A stretch of 64,000 bases of DNA from JBBRHQ01 sp963725315 (lineage in GTDB: Bacteria; Actinomycetota; Thermoleophilia; Solirubrobacterales; 70-9): contig CAVRYA010000001.1 of assembly GCA_963725315.1 (NCBI GenBank), positions 62,001 to 126,000 on the forward strand, written 5' to 3'. Both the position numbers and the translations under genes were made by a program. Below are positions 1 to 8,869 of this stretch, one piece after another; positions within the stretch are counted from its first letter, which is position 1; each line of letters opens with the position of its first letter. The notes below the pieces were generated by a model. The model had not been told where the DNA came from. It saw only the letters and a program-made list of their open reading frames with translations, and searched no databases.

Positions 1-2
1 AA

Positions 3-140
3 AGCGCCAAGCGGGCGTCGGCCGAGGCTGAAGCCGAGCTGCTCGCCCCGCTCGCCCCGGCAGAGCGCCGTCGTTTCCTCGCCAGCCTCGAGCGCCTGGC
101 CAGTCACGCCTGCTCGAGCCCGCCTGGCCGCCGCTGCTGA
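3..140 (+). CDS. C-terminal end of a MarR-like transcriptional regulator (cut by window edge)
   Basis: The third frame is open from the window edge to a TGA at 138-140 and encodes about 45 residues. They include the run AEAELLAPLAPAERRRFL followed by an LERLA helix, which matches the last helix pair of MarR-family winged-helix regulators (AExxLLxPLxxxERRxFLxxLxRL). The DNA-binding domain would lie outside the window. The assignment rests on this one short segment, so a different helical regulator is possible. Confidence 0.45.
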   Translation, partial: SAKRASAEAEAELLAPLAPAERRRFLASLERLASHACSSPPGRRC

Positions 141-195
141 CGGCGGCAGCAGGTCTCCGCGCAAGACGGAGCCAATTGCGGATCTGTGTGAGCAA

Positions 196-211
196 ACGTC
201 AACATTGACGT
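196..211. promoter_or_regulatory. Palindromic operator-like site
   Basis: ACGTCAA CA TTGACGT is a perfect 7+7 inverted repeat in the gap between the regulator tail and the next gene. It contains TTGACG, which could also serve as a -35 element. Palindromes of this kind bind dimeric MarR, TetR or MerR regulators. Which protein binds it is unknown. Confidence 0.4.
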
Positions 212-371
212 CTACACTGTCGCGACCCTGACCACCGGCATTGCCTAATCCCGAGCAACGCTCGGGAGCGGGGGAACCGAGCGTTTGGGGCGAACCCACC
301 GGAACGTGGGGGCGCTGCTCCTTTGGCGCCAGCCCGACAGCTAACCCCGTAGGCCGAATAAGGAGACTGGT

Positions 372-986
372 TTGTTCGGCACTCGCATCAAGGCAGCGAT
401 CGCGACGGCGGGCGCTGCGACGGCGGCGCTCGTTTCACTGGCCCCGGCCGCCGCAGCCCCGGCCTGCCACAGCAGCTCGGGCGGGATCGGCACTTCCGGA
501 AGCAATTGCCGCACGGGCGGCTACGTCAATCCGTTCGCCGGCCAGAGATGGGGCCCGGGCAGGATCGACATGGGCATCGACCTGGCACCCCTGCGGCGCG
601 AGCCGGTTGTGGCGATCGGCGACGCGAAGGTCCTCGGCTCAGACAGCCGCAGCGGCTGGCCCGGCGGGCACTTCATCTGGTACCGGTTGCTCAACGGCGA
701 CCATGCCGGCGACATCGTCTTCGTCGCAGAGCACCTGCGACGGCTCGTCCCGGCTGGCACCGTGGTCCGCGCCGGCGAGCGGATCGCCACCGCCATTCCC
801 GGCTCGCCCTGGACCGAATGGGGCTGGGCGACCCGTAGCGGTGAGACCCGCGCCGCGCCGTGCTACTACGAAGGCATGCCGACCAACTCGGGGCGCGAGA
901 TGGGCCGGTTCCTGCGATCGCTGGGCGGGAAGTTCATCCAGCGCCTGGGTCCGGGGCCCGACTGGCCGAGCGGCAGGCTCTGCTGA
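372..986 (+). CDS. Secreted M23-peptidase-like protein, probably without zinc ligands
   Basis: Start is TTG at 372, chosen because AGGAG lies at 361-365 and the protein then opens with a signal peptide (MFGTRIK, an Ala-rich core, cleavage near APAAAAPA). The mature part of about 170 residues has the layout of a lysostaphin-like M23 domain: YVNPFAG, a GRIDMGIDL strand where M23 has HxxxD, a VAEHL strand, and PWTEWGWA where M23 carries its HxH. Most zinc-binding histidines therefore appear to be absent. Similar proteins seem common in Thermoleophilia. It may bind peptidoglycan or another glycan rather than cleave it. It stands alone, convergent with the next gene. Confidence 0.7.
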   Translation: MFGTRIKAAIATAGAATAALVSLAPAAAAPACHSSSGGIGTSGSNCRTGGYVNPFAGQRWGPGRIDMGIDLAPLRREPVVAIGDAKVLGSDSRSGWPGGHFIWYRLLNGDHAGDIVFVAEHLRRLVPAGTVVRAGERIATAIPGSPWTEWGWATRSGETRAAPCYYEGMPTNSGREMGRFLRSLGGKFIQRLGPGPDWPSGRLC

Positions 987-1007
987 GGCCTCCGGCATGG
1001 CCGGGCG

Positions 1008-1469
1008 TCACGGCTTGAACACCATCAGGGCGAGAATCGCCACCACGATCGCGGCCGCGACGTAGTTGACCGCCATCGAGCGGCCGTCGTCGAGCAGCTC
1101 ACGCAGCTCGGGGCTCGCCGGGCGCCCCTCCCCGGCCAGCCGCGTCGCCAGCAGGCGGGCCTGCTTCGGTCGCTGCCCGCCCAGGGCCCCGAGGGCGAGG
1201 GCGAGCAGGAAGAGACCGAGGGCGGCGCTGATCCAGCCGTCGCCGAAGCTGAAGTCTCCGAGGCCGACCAACCAGAGCCCGCAGACGAAGACCAGGGTGC
1301 CGCCCACCATCACCAAGACCGCACCGATCCGGCTCAGTCCGAGCAGAAGCGCGATCTCAGCCGGAGCCTCGCGCCGGCGGGCCGATTCGAAGGAGACCCC
1401 GGCGACAGCCACGCCGGAAACGAAGGCGAGGGCCCCGAGGATGTGGAGGAAGAGTGCGAACTCGGTCAC
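1008..1469 (-). CDS. DUF2269-like integral membrane protein
   Basis: The frame extends further upstream, but GTG at 1469 is preferred because it places VTEFALFLHILGALAFVSG at the N-terminus, as in DUF2269 family proteins. The 153-residue product has four predicted membrane segments and an Arg/Lys-rich cytosolic loop (GGQRPKQARLLATRLAGE) between helices 3 and 4. Its role is unknown. It is convergent with the secreted protein to its left, with about 20 nt between the stops. Confidence 0.7.
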   Translation of the reverse strand: MTEFALFLHILGALAFVSGVAVAGVSFESARRREAPAEIALLLGLSRIGAVLVMVGGTLVFVCGLWLVGLGDFSFGDGWISAALGLFLLALALGALGGQRPKQARLLATRLAGEGRPASPELRELLDDGRSMAVNYVAAAIVVAILALMVFKP

Positions 1470-2046
1470 GCCCGGAGTCTTGCGGATCCTCGGCTGATTC
1501 CGGGCTAGGACCCCGACGGGCCAGTCGCTCGCCCCCGCTACTTGAAGTCCCAATCCCACCTCGCAGACTCCGCGGCGCCGGTCCCCGTGTGGCCCTCGAG
1601 CTGGTCCTGGTCGAAGTCGAGGTCATGCTTCCCGCTGATCTTGAGAAAGTCCTCATACACGGGGCCCTTGGTGTCGGACCTACGGTTGCTGCTGAGCGGT
1701 TCCGAGTACTCAGACGGGTTCGGACAGCCGCTGCGGGAGTCGAGCTGGGAGCAGGGATTCCGCAAACCGGTCACCTCCACGACGGCTGGAACACCGAGGC
1801 GAAGGCGGGCTCCCCTCGGGAGGGCGAGCATCTCCCCCAAGACCTACCGGGATGCCGGCCTCCCCCCCAGCCAGTCGTGGAGCTCGAAGTGGATCAGGTG
1901 GACCTGGCGCAGGTTCGGCTGGCTTAGGTCTCGCCGCAGGCGGGAGCGGTGCTTCACGGTTGACCCCGCACGCAGGTCAGGAGCAATTGATGGAATCGTC
2001 CTATCAAGTCACTCGCGGATGGCGAGCTCAAGTCACGCGGAATTGC
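1470..2046 (-). other. Stretch without a convincing gene; possible decayed minus-strand ORF
   Basis: No intact gene is evident. On the minus strand a protein-like string starts near 1925 (NLRQVHLIHFELHDWLGG), meets a stop or frameshift near 1850, and resumes as a 100-codon frame ending at 1538 (VYEDFLKISGKHDLDF near its end). The composition looks coding but I recognise no family. It may be a frameshifted or decayed gene. Confidence 0.35.
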
Positions 2047-4106
2047 TCACCGGGCCTCAACTCTTGGTCCCCTTCTTATTGCAGACTTGCTGATGGACAC
2101 CTCGACACCGTGCACCGAGGTGCTCTCGCCCATGTCGGCCTTGATGGCCCGGGTTCAGCACATTCACGTTGGCACCAACCAGCTCCCGCTTGGGCCAGCG
2201 TCCCTTGTGAGAGAGGGCGACTCCACGCTGCACGGTCTCAGCGACCCTGAGCACGAGCAGCAGCCGCCCCGTTTCATTCTCGAGCACGACCTCCTCGCCG
2301 TCCTTCAGGCCCCGGTCCGCTGCGTCCAGGGGATGCAGGGTGACGGTTGCCTCGTTCAGACGTGCGGTGATCTTCCTGTCGTTCGCAAAGGTGGTGTTCA
2401 GCGTCCATGGCGAGGCGGGGGACAGCAACCGCAGCCGGCCATTCTCCGGACGAGCGTCGAAGTGGGGCTGCGGGATCCGGGGAAGACCGGCGGCCTCCGC
2501 TTGGGCGGAGGCAAGCTCGATCTTGCCGCTCGGCGTCGGGAAATCCATATCCGCGAACTGGACGACGGGCTCGGCTGAGATCGGCACCGTGCCCTTGGCG
2601 GCCAGGGAGTCGAAGTCCTCCTCGAGCCCTGTCTGGCGGATCACCGCAGAGATGATCTCGCGGTCACCCTCAAACAGCTCCGGGTCGGTGAAGCCCATGC
2701 TCGCCGCCAGCCTCCGGAAGATCTCCTGATTGGGGAGTGAATCGCCAAGCGGAGGGATCGCCTGAACCTGGGCCGAGAGCGAAAGGGCGAAGTAGGAGGC
2801 CACCAGGTCGTCGAACTCGAGAAAGCTCGCCGCCGGCAGCACGAAGTCGGCGAGGTCGGTTGTGTCGGTCTCGAACAGGTCGATCGCCACCGTCAGCAGA
2901 TCCTCCCGCTCGAGAGCGCGACGCAGGCGTGCCTGTTCGGGGATTGGAGGCCGCGATGTTGATGTTCCAGCAGACCAGTGCCTGGGCGCGCGCGCGATCC
3001 TCCAACCGGGCCGCGAGGTCCATGTGGCTGACCGAGCTCGGCGGTCGCCGGCGAAGATGGTCCGCGCAGAGATAGGCCTCGTCGATCCGGCGCTGACCGA
3101 GCCCGTTCAGGTAGAGAAAGCCGGTGCCGGGCTTACCGATGTTGCCGGTCACGGCGGGCAACAGGGCGCAGCTGCGCATCGCATTGCCCCCCCGTGCCTG
3201 GCGCTGGAAGCCCTGACCAAGCCAAAGGAGCGACGGCCCCTCTCCATATGCGTGTGCCGCTTCCTCGATCAGCCCCGCAGTGACACCGGTCTTCTCCTCG
3301 GCCCAACCGGGTGAGCAGGTTGCGATCGAGGCCTCGAGCTCCTCGAATCCGACGGTGTGGTTCTGGACGAAGTCTATGTCCACAAGCCGATCGCGTTGGA
3401 CGACATGGAGGAGTCCAAACGCCAGCGCCGCATCGCTACCTGGGAAAGGCTGGAGGTGAAGGTCGGCAATCTCGGCAGTGGGAGTCCGGACGGGGTCGAC
3501 GACGACGATTCGCGCGCCGCTCTCGGGCAGCCAGTGCTCGTGGGCGTGCGGAGCCGAGGCCGACGGGTTGGCCCCCCAGACCATGATGCAGGCGGAGTCA
3601 TCGGCGGAGCGCGGGTCGAACCCGACCATCGAGGTGCCGTAGGTGTAGTCGAGGGCGACATGGCCCGCGTTGTTGCAGATCGTGTCCGGCTCGACCTCGG
3701 TCGCGCCCAACCGGTTGAAGAGGCGCAGGCCGAAGTGGTATCCGATGACCGAGAAGGTGCCGGTGTAGTGCGCGTTGAGGATTGCCTCGGGTCCCGGGGA
3801 AGCCGCGATCCGACTCAGGCGTTCAGCGATTTCCGCCAGTGCGTCCTCCCAGGAGATCGCTTCGAACTCGCCCTTTCCCTTCGCTCCGATCCGACGAAGC
3901 GGTGAAGTCAGCCGCAGCTTCGGATCAAGGAACGCCCCGTTGTAGCCGACAGCGCATTTTCGGCAGAGCTTGCCGCGACTGACACGGTGATCGGGATCGC
4001 CTCGAACCTGAGTCCGACCACCCTCCCGGCTGGTGACGAGCACCCCGCAGGCGTCGTAGCAGTCGCGGGGACAGGTCGTCCGAATCCCGTTTGATCGCCT
4101 GGGCAC
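2047..4106 (-). CDS. Molybdopterin-dependent oxidoreductase (DMSO-reductase family), two frameshifts
   Basis: GTG start at 4106 with GGAGGT immediately upstream. The N-terminus has the 4Fe-4S motif CPRDCYDACG followed by GKLCRKC, then Mo-bis-MGD oxidoreductase sequence (TYGTSMVGFDPRSADDS, VWGANPSASAPH) and a C-terminal molydopterin-dinucleotide-binding domain (RLLSPASPWTLNTTFAN, ANVNVLNPG). The frame breaks at 2939-2942, where GGGG should be GGG; reading then resumes at EQARLRRALERED and VAIDLFETDTTDLADF. It breaks again at 2146-2147 (one extra G), after which it ends IKADMGESTSVHGVEVS up to TGA at 2047-2049. Corrected length is about 685 residues, normal for the family. The physiological substrate cannot be read from sequence, and no partner subunits are adjacent. 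Either two sequence errors or a recent pseudogene. Confidence 0.88.
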
Positions 4107-4207
4107 GACCTCCGATCGTACGCCTCAGGCAGTTGCTCGAGCGGACGCAGCGGTCGCGACGCCCACGACCTCGTCATCGGCACCACTCTCAACTAGCCGA
4201 TCGGGTC

Positions 4208-4393
4208 TCACCCGTGCCGTCTGCTCGCGCTGGTGCGTCGCAGCAGCTCGTCCTTGGCGGCCTGCTTGAGGACGCCGAAGAGGCCGCGGCGGGTCGCCGG
4301 CTGACCGTCATCGCGCGAAGCTCGCGCCTCACCTTGCGGCGGGGTGGGCTCGCCACGCTGAGCCCCGTCCGGCTGCTGAGGTTTCTCTGCCAA
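4208..4393 (-). CDS. Small charged protein of the RRxxFGxxKxAA family
   Basis: This is a short frame ending RRGLFGVLKQAAKDELLRRTSASRRHG. The same C-terminal pattern occurs at 16899-17042 (RRSFFGAIKKAAQDAVVKRT) and, broken, at 12950-13038, so it is a real small family rather than a chance ORF. The start is uncertain; TTG at 4393 gives 61 residues beginning LAEKPQQPDG, and longer versions would overlap the tRNA gene. The N-terminal half is Pro/Gln/Glu-rich and probably disordered, and the C-terminal helix is strongly basic. Function unknown. Confidence 0.45.
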   Translation of the reverse strand: MAEKPQQPDGAQRGEPTPPQGEARASRDDGQPATRRGLFGVLKQAAKDELLRRTSASRRHG

Positions 4394-4417
4394 GGAGCCG
4401 GAGGCTAGTGGAGGGAG

Positions 4418-4491
4418 CGCCCCCGGCAGGATTCGAACCTGCGACATCCGGCTTAGAAGGCCGGCGCTCTATCCAGCTGAGCTACGGGGGC
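4418..4491 (-). tRNA. tRNA-Arg (anticodon TCT)
   Basis: The minus strand folds into a complete cloverleaf: acceptor GCCCCCG/CGGGGGC, D-arm with AGCTCAGCTGGATAGAGC, anticodon loop CTTCTAA (anticodon TCT, Arg codon AGA), and T-arm GCAGGTTCGAATCCTGC. The discriminator is G and CCA is not encoded. Confidence 0.97.
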
Positions 4492-4693
4492 GGGATTCCT
4501 AGTTTTCGGCTCTAGGTAGCCGTTTCCTGGTTCCTGGCATTTGCCTTCCGATGCGGCCTCGATCTCCTCCTCGGGGCGTCCGCTCCCCAATGCTGCCCAA
4601 TCAAGGGCCGCATCGAAGGCTGACAGATAGGGCTCGGAGAGCTTCGATCATCCCCGCAGGCATGTCGCAGCGAGGCGAGGGTGCCTCCTGGGC

Positions 4694-5088
4694 CTACTCC
4701 GACAGCCCGGCGGCTTCGAGGGCCTGCCCCTGATCGTTGAAGTAGTCCAGTCGGATCAGCATTCCGTTGCGGAAGGTCCACAACATCCCGTCCCCCGCTC
4801 GACCGCAACGCCGCTTCCTGCTCCGACAGCGTGGATGCGAAACAGCGAGACCACCCGGTCGCCGGCATCGTGGAGCCGTTCGAGCTCCATCTCGTAGTGG
4901 CTCCAGCTCTCGGCGAAGTCGGCCAGCCACTTCCTGACTCCCTCAACACCTCGGTAGGGATTGCTTGCGTCGGGGATGTCGTGATCGAAGACTTCGATCT
5001 CAGAATCGAGCAACTCCCAGATCGGTTCACCGGTCTTTGTGAAGCGGTCGTGCGCTTCTCGGACGATCTCCACGTTCTCCTGCGACAT
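4694..5088 (-). CDS. SnoaL-like (NTF2-fold) protein, one frameshift
   Basis: Starts MSQENVEIVREAHDRF and reads correctly to GSGVAVERG. A C run at 4792-4796 appears one base short, and the frame then continues DGMLWTFRNGMLIRLDY to the usual ending ALEAAGLSE. Corrected length is 131 residues. The gene is the second of a pair: its ATG lies 3 nt after the stop of the upstream SnoaL gene, and its ribosome-binding site (CAGGAG) is inside that gene's last codons. NTF2-like folds form a cone with a hydrophobic pocket; the ligand is unknown. The indel may be a sequence error. Confidence 0.8.
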
Positions 5089-5091
5089 CGG

Positions 5092-5493
5092 CTACTCCTG
5101 GAGCCCGGCGGCTTCGAGGGCCTCCTCGCGGTAACGAACGAACTTGAGTCGAACCACCTTCTCGCCCCGGAAGGTCCAGACAGAGAAGACCGGCTGTTCA
5201 ACGGCGACCCCGCTCTGCCTTCCGCGTGCTTGATGTCGTCCGGCAACGAAGACCTTGTCACCCGCATCCTGGAAAGCGTCACCGATCAGCCGCCAATCGA
5301 CCCATTGCGAGAGAAACTCACGCATGAAGCTCGCAATTTCCTCCGGGCCGTCGGCGACAACCTCCTCGCGGGCATCGGGCATGAATGCCCGGAAGGCAAT
5401 TTGGGGGTCGAACATCTCGACGCCTGCCGACACGTTCCCTAGCGCCCACTCCGCGTAGACATTCCGCACGATCTCCACGTTCTCCTGCGACAT
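5092..5493 (-). CDS. SnoaL-like (NTF2-fold) protein
   Basis: 133 residues, MSQENVEIVRNVYAEW to EEALEAAGLQE. The middle contains GDKVFVAGRHQARGRQSG and FSVWTFRGEKVVRLKF, the paired beta-strands typical of SnoaL-like sheets. It is the first gene of a two-gene unit with the copy ending at 4694, and it is preceded by the shared GATACT leader at 5503-5508. The last codons CTC CAG GAG TAG provide the Shine-Dalgarno for the next gene. Confidence 0.88.
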   Translation of the reverse strand: MSQENVEIVRNVYAEWALGNVSAGVEMFDPQIAFRAFMPDAREEVVADGPEEIASFMREFLSQWVDWRLIGDAFQDAGDKVFVAGRHQARGRQSGVAVEQPVFSVWTFRGEKVVRLKFVRYREEALEAAGLQE

Positions 5494-5502
5494 CGCCTGC
5501 GC

Positions 5503-5508
5503 AGTATC
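5503..5508 (-). promoter_or_regulatory. GATACT -10-like element of the SnoaL leader
   Basis: On the minus strand GATACTGCGCAGGCG runs directly into the ATG at 5493, with 9 nt between hexamer and start. The same block precedes other first-in-unit SnoaL genes at 12377, 15442 and 35223. The spacing implies a nearly leaderless mRNA. Confidence 0.5.
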
Positions 5509-5582
5509 TCGCCTCGGCACCGCCTTGGCGGCCGGGCCACCGGAGCAGCTACGGGGGCTGGAGTCACTCTGAGGCCCCCGGG

Positions 5583-7766
5583 CTAGGAATTGCCGCCGCC
5601 GCCGAGCTTCTTGCAGCCGGCGACGTCGAGCTCGCCCTTGACCTTGTAGACGAAGTCGGGCTGGGGGGTGATGTCGTCCTCGGAGATGATCTCCTGCACC
5701 GCGGGGTCGGTCTTGATCCAGGCGCGGATCGGGTAGCGGTAGGGCGAGTCGGGCGAGTCCTGGGTGTACTGGCTGATGATCAGGAAGTCGTAGTCGCCGG
5801 AGTTGACCTGGCGGCGGAATGCCCGGCAACTCGCGGCCAGCCGGTACTGGCCGTCGGGGCCGGGCACGGCGATGAACTGGACGCGATTGGAGAGGTCGGC
5901 ACCGAAGTAGCCGAACTGGCCGAAGAAGATCTCGCCCGAGCCGGAGATGCCGATGCGCCGGTCGCGCTGCCTGCGGGCGAAGTCGTATGCCTTCTGCGGA
6001 CCCCCGTCCTGGAGGAATAGCTTCGAATTTGTGTAGTGGTCCTCGAAGTACTGGACCTCCTGGGCCCGGCCGAGGGCGATCCCGACGACGATCACGGCGA
6101 CGATCACCGAGCCGATCGCCACCGCGCCAACCCGTCCCTGGCCGCGCAGGTACTCGAGCACCCCTGGCGCCCAGACCAGGGCCAGGGTGAAGAAGATCGC
6201 GCCGGCGATGTAGCTCGAGTACCACTTCGGCGTGCTCAGCACGGTGATCGCGTAGATCAGCGTCAGGAACGCAAGGGTTATGCGGGCGCGCTTCTCCGGC
6301 GCCCGCAGGGGCCGCACGATCGGCAGCAGCCCGAGCGCCAGCGCCAGGCCGGGGATCAGATAGCGGGTGTTGGTGAAGAAGCCGGTGGGCGAGCCCTCCT
6401 GGCCGGCGGCGGTCAGCGGCGTGAATACGTAGACCACCGCGGTCAGCAAGGCCGCCGCCCCGATCACCCGCAGGATCCTGTTCCGCGATCGAAACAGCAG
6501 GTAGACGGCCGCGGCGAAGGCGATCAACAGGATCAACGGGAAGAGCGGTCCGAGAGCATTGTCGAGCTCGGGGAAGAACCACTTGCGGTAGATCGAGGGG
6601 TCGGTGAGGTAGTGGGCAACGCTGAAGCGCGGTCGCGGGTCGAGCGGCATCTGGTCCGGCCGGGGCAGGTGCAGCGGCCCCCAGCCGATCTGGGGGATCG
6701 GGTTGCCGCCGGTCTTGATCGCCGCCCGCACGTACCAGTAGCCGCCGACCACGAACATCGAGAGCAGCATCACCCAGGCGGTGGTCAGCCGCCGGCCACG
6801 GCCGCTGAAGGCGATCACCCCGGCGGTGATCACGGCGACCGGCGCCAGGAAGGTGAGCTTCACCGAGATCGCCAGCCCGGCGGCGATCCCGGCCATGATC
6901 AGCGGACCCTTGTCGAGCAGGGCAGCGGTCGGGTCGGGCGCCTCCTCGACCGCCCCGGCGGCCGGGGCGCGGCGCTGGTGGCCGTTGATCAGGAAGGCGA
7001 CGAAGACGATCAGGAAGGCGAGGCCCATGATGTCGTTGCGGCCCTCGCCGGGCTGGGTCTCGATCATCACCCCGGAGTCGAGGACGATCGCGGCCGCCAC
7101 AAGGGTCGCCGGGCCGACCCGGTAGGGCCGCCCGATGCAGTAGGCGGCGAGCAGCGCGATCGCCAGCCAGAAGAGGTTGATCAGCGGCGAGAGCCAGTCG
7201 CTCTTCATCAGCACGATCGCCGCGCCGTGGACCAGCTCCGAGCTCTGCGGGTAGAACCAGGCGGCGAGGCGCAGCGGGTCGGTCAGGTAGAGATGCCAGA
7301 TCGAGCCCTCCTGGGCGAAGCGCGCCGCGAACGGCATGTGGTACCAGGTGGTGTCGCCGCCGAACATCCCCTGATCGAGGCTGAGCAGCGAGGGGAAGGT
7401 CCACTCGGCGACCGTGAACGAGGCGACTCCGAGGGCGATCAGCAGGGCCATCTTCTGCACCTGCGGGGCCTCGATCTCGTGGGGCTCGGCCGGGGCGCGG
7501 CGCCAGCCGATCAGCGCCGCGATCAGGCCGACCGCGATGCAGACGACGACGATCCAGCCGAGCCGCAGGATGCTGAGCGTGCCCAGCAGCTCCAGCGAGA
7601 CGATCAGCAGCGCCACCGCAATCGTCGCGTCGGCGAGGCGGGCCAGCGCGCCCGAGAACTCGGGCACGATCCAGCGGCGCAGCCAGTAGCCGCCAAGCCC
7701 GAGCGAGGCGGCTATTCCCACGACCGCGAGGCAGCCGCCTATGTAGGAGCCCAGGGTCGGCGTCAC
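5583..7766 (-). CDS. Large multi-pass membrane protein, GT-C glycosyltransferase-like
   Basis: 727 residues with about 12 predicted membrane helices, followed by a C-terminal soluble domain from about residue 600. An early loop carries GMFGGDTTWYHMPFAARF, with an acidic pair of the sort used by GT-C enzymes that take polyprenyl-phosphate sugars. NDIMGLAFLIVFVAFLINGH and WYVRAAIKTGGNPIPQ also fit the GT39/GT83-like group. The C-terminus has two cysteines (SCRAFRRQ and AGCKKLGG). It probably transfers a sugar to a lipid or protein on the outer membrane face; donor and acceptor are unknown. ATG at 7766 gives a hydrophobic first helix. Confidence 0.7.
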   Translation of the reverse strand: MTPTLGSYIGGCLAVVGIAASLGLGGYWLRRWIVPEFSGALARLADATIAVALLIVSLELLGTLSILRLGWIVVVCIAVGLIAALIGWRRAPAEPHEIEAPQVQKMALLIALGVASFTVAEWTFPSLLSLDQGMFGGDTTWYHMPFAARFAQEGSIWHLYLTDPLRLAAWFYPQSSELVHGAAIVLMKSDWLSPLINLFWLAIALLAAYCIGRPYRVGPATLVAAAIVLDSGVMIETQPGEGRNDIMGLAFLIVFVAFLINGHQRRAPAAGAVEEAPDPTAALLDKGPLIMAGIAAGLAISVKLTFLAPVAVITAGVIAFSGRGRRLTTAWVMLLSMFVVGGYWYVRAAIKTGGNPIPQIGWGPLHLPRPDQMPLDPRPRFSVAHYLTDPSIYRKWFFPELDNALGPLFPLILLIAFAAAVYLLFRSRNRILRVIGAAALLTAVVYVFTPLTAAGQEGSPTGFFTNTRYLIPGLALALGLLPIVRPLRAPEKRARITLAFLTLIYAITVLSTPKWYSSYIAGAIFFTLALVWAPGVLEYLRGQGRVGAVAIGSVIVAVIVVGIALGRAQEVQYFEDHYTNSKLFLQDGGPQKAYDFARRQRDRRIGISGSGEIFFGQFGYFGADLSNRVQFIAVPGPDGQYRLAASCRAFRRQVNSGDYDFLIISQYTQDSPDSPYRYPIRAWIKTDPAVQEIISEDDITPQPDFVYKVKGELDVAGCKKLGGGGNS

Positions 7767-7849
7767 AGCGGCGGAATGCTAGACGAGGGGGCGCCCCGAA
7801 CGGCGGCGCCCGGGCCTCGGAGGGGAGCGCCCGGCGGCGCGACCCCGGG

Positions 7850-8539
7850 TTAGCTCCCGCCGGCGGAGACCCCGGTGGGGATCGGGCAGGCGACCCCGGT
7901 GCCGGCCAGCCCGCAGTAGCCGTCGGGGACCTTGTGCAGGTACTGCTGGTGGTAGTCCTCGGCGTAGTAGAAGGGCCCGGCGGGCTCGATCTCGGTCGTC
8001 ACCGGGTCCTTGCCCGCCTCGCTCAGCGCCTCGTCATAGGAGCGCAGCATCGCCTCCGCCATCGCCTTCTGCTGTTCGTCGACGTAGTAGATCCCGGAGC
8101 GGTACTGGGTGCCGACGTCGTTGCCCTGGCGCATCCCCTGGGTCGGGTCGTGCTCCTCGAAGAAGGTCTTCAGCAGCTCGCCGTAGGAGATCTTCGCGGG
8201 GTCGAAGGCGACCAGGACGGCCTCGGCGTGGCCGGTGCGAGCGCTGCAGACCTCCTCGTAGGTGGGGTTCGGCGTCATCCCGTTCATGTATCCGACCGCG
8301 GTCGTGTAGACGCCGTCGAGCTCCCAGAAGAGCTGCTCGGCGCCCCAGAAGCAGCCGAGGGCGAAGTAGGCGGTCTCGATCCCGTCGGGGAAGGGAGGCT
8401 CCAGCGGAGTGCCGAGCACCGCGTGGCGCTCGGGGACGTCGAAGGCGCGCCGATCGCGCCCCGGCAGGGCGTCCTCGGGCTCCGGCATCTGGGTCTTCTG
8501 CGGGTTCAGCATCATCATCAGCTTTCCGACTCGGCTCAT
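7850..8539 (-). CDS. msrA: Peptide methionine-S-sulfoxide reductase MsrA
   Basis: 229 residues. The catalytic motif GCFWG has Cys63; EEHDPTQGMRQGNDVGTQYR and YYAEDYHQQYL are MsrA signatures, and the C-terminal GYCGLAGTGVACP supplies resolving cysteines. Start is ATG at 8539, preceded by GGAGGA about 10 nt upstream; the frame continues further upstream without homology. It reduces Met-S-oxide in proteins, recycled by thioredoxin. The peroxiredoxin gene lies just beyond a small ORF, so this corner is an oxidative-stress neighbourhood. Confidence 0.96.
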   Translation of the reverse strand: MSRVGKLMMMLNPQKTQMPEPEDALPGRDRRAFDVPERHAVLGTPLEPPFPDGIETAYFALGCFWGAEQLFWELDGVYTTAVGYMNGMTPNPTYEEVCSARTGHAEAVLVAFDPAKISYGELLKTFFEEHDPTQGMRQGNDVGTQYRSGIYYVDEQQKAMAEAMLRSYDEALSEAGKDPVTTEIEPAGPFYYAEDYHQQYLHKVPDGYCGLAGTGVACPIPTGVSAGGS

Positions 8540-8594
8540 GTAGAACGGTCCTCCGGCCCCCTCCGACGTTACAGAGGCGCTAGGTTCGGGGCCA

Positions 8595-8819
8595 GTGCTC
8601 CTGGCCCTCGCCGTCCTCCTCCCCCTGGCCTCGCTGCTGAAGACCCTGCTGCTGCCGGTGTTCATCGCTGTGGCGATCCTCGCCCTGCTCATCCTCGGCG
8701 CGATCGCCGGCGCAATCGCGATCGGGGTCCTCGCCCTGTTCGCGATGATCGGCCGGGTCCTGTTCGGGCGCGACCTGCGCCCGCGCTGGCTGCGGCGCGA
8801 CCGCGGCGCCAGCGCCTGA
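8595..8819 (+). CDS. Small two-helix membrane protein
   Basis: GTG at 8595 opens 74 codons: two hydrophobic segments (MLLALAVLLPLASLLK and LPVFIAVAILALLILGAIAG onward), then a basic tail FGRDLRPRWLRRDRG. It fills the divergent gap to the left of the peroxiredoxin gene and is transcribed away from msrA. No family recognised. Amphipathic hydrophobic composition and the positive-inside tail support a real gene, but its shortness limits confidence. Confidence 0.5.
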   Translation: MLLALAVLLPLASLLKTLLLPVFIAVAILALLILGAIAGAIAIGVLALFAMIGRVLFGRDLRPRWLRRDRGASA

Positions 8820-8869
8820 GTCGGGCGCCGGCGCCGCGAACGGCCTCGCCGCTCAGGTCTCGATGACCC

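Noticed and set aside
5092..7404. A 770-codon minus-strand frame ending in a SnoaL domain
   Set aside because: The first 630 codons are an off-frame reading of the membrane protein gene; only the last 133 codons, starting at an ATG with the shared leader, are real.
6036..7853. A 605-codon plus-strand frame rich in Asp, His, Gln and Arg
   Set aside because: Exact antisense shadow of the GT-C-like membrane protein; the hydrophobic codons become charged ones on the other strand.
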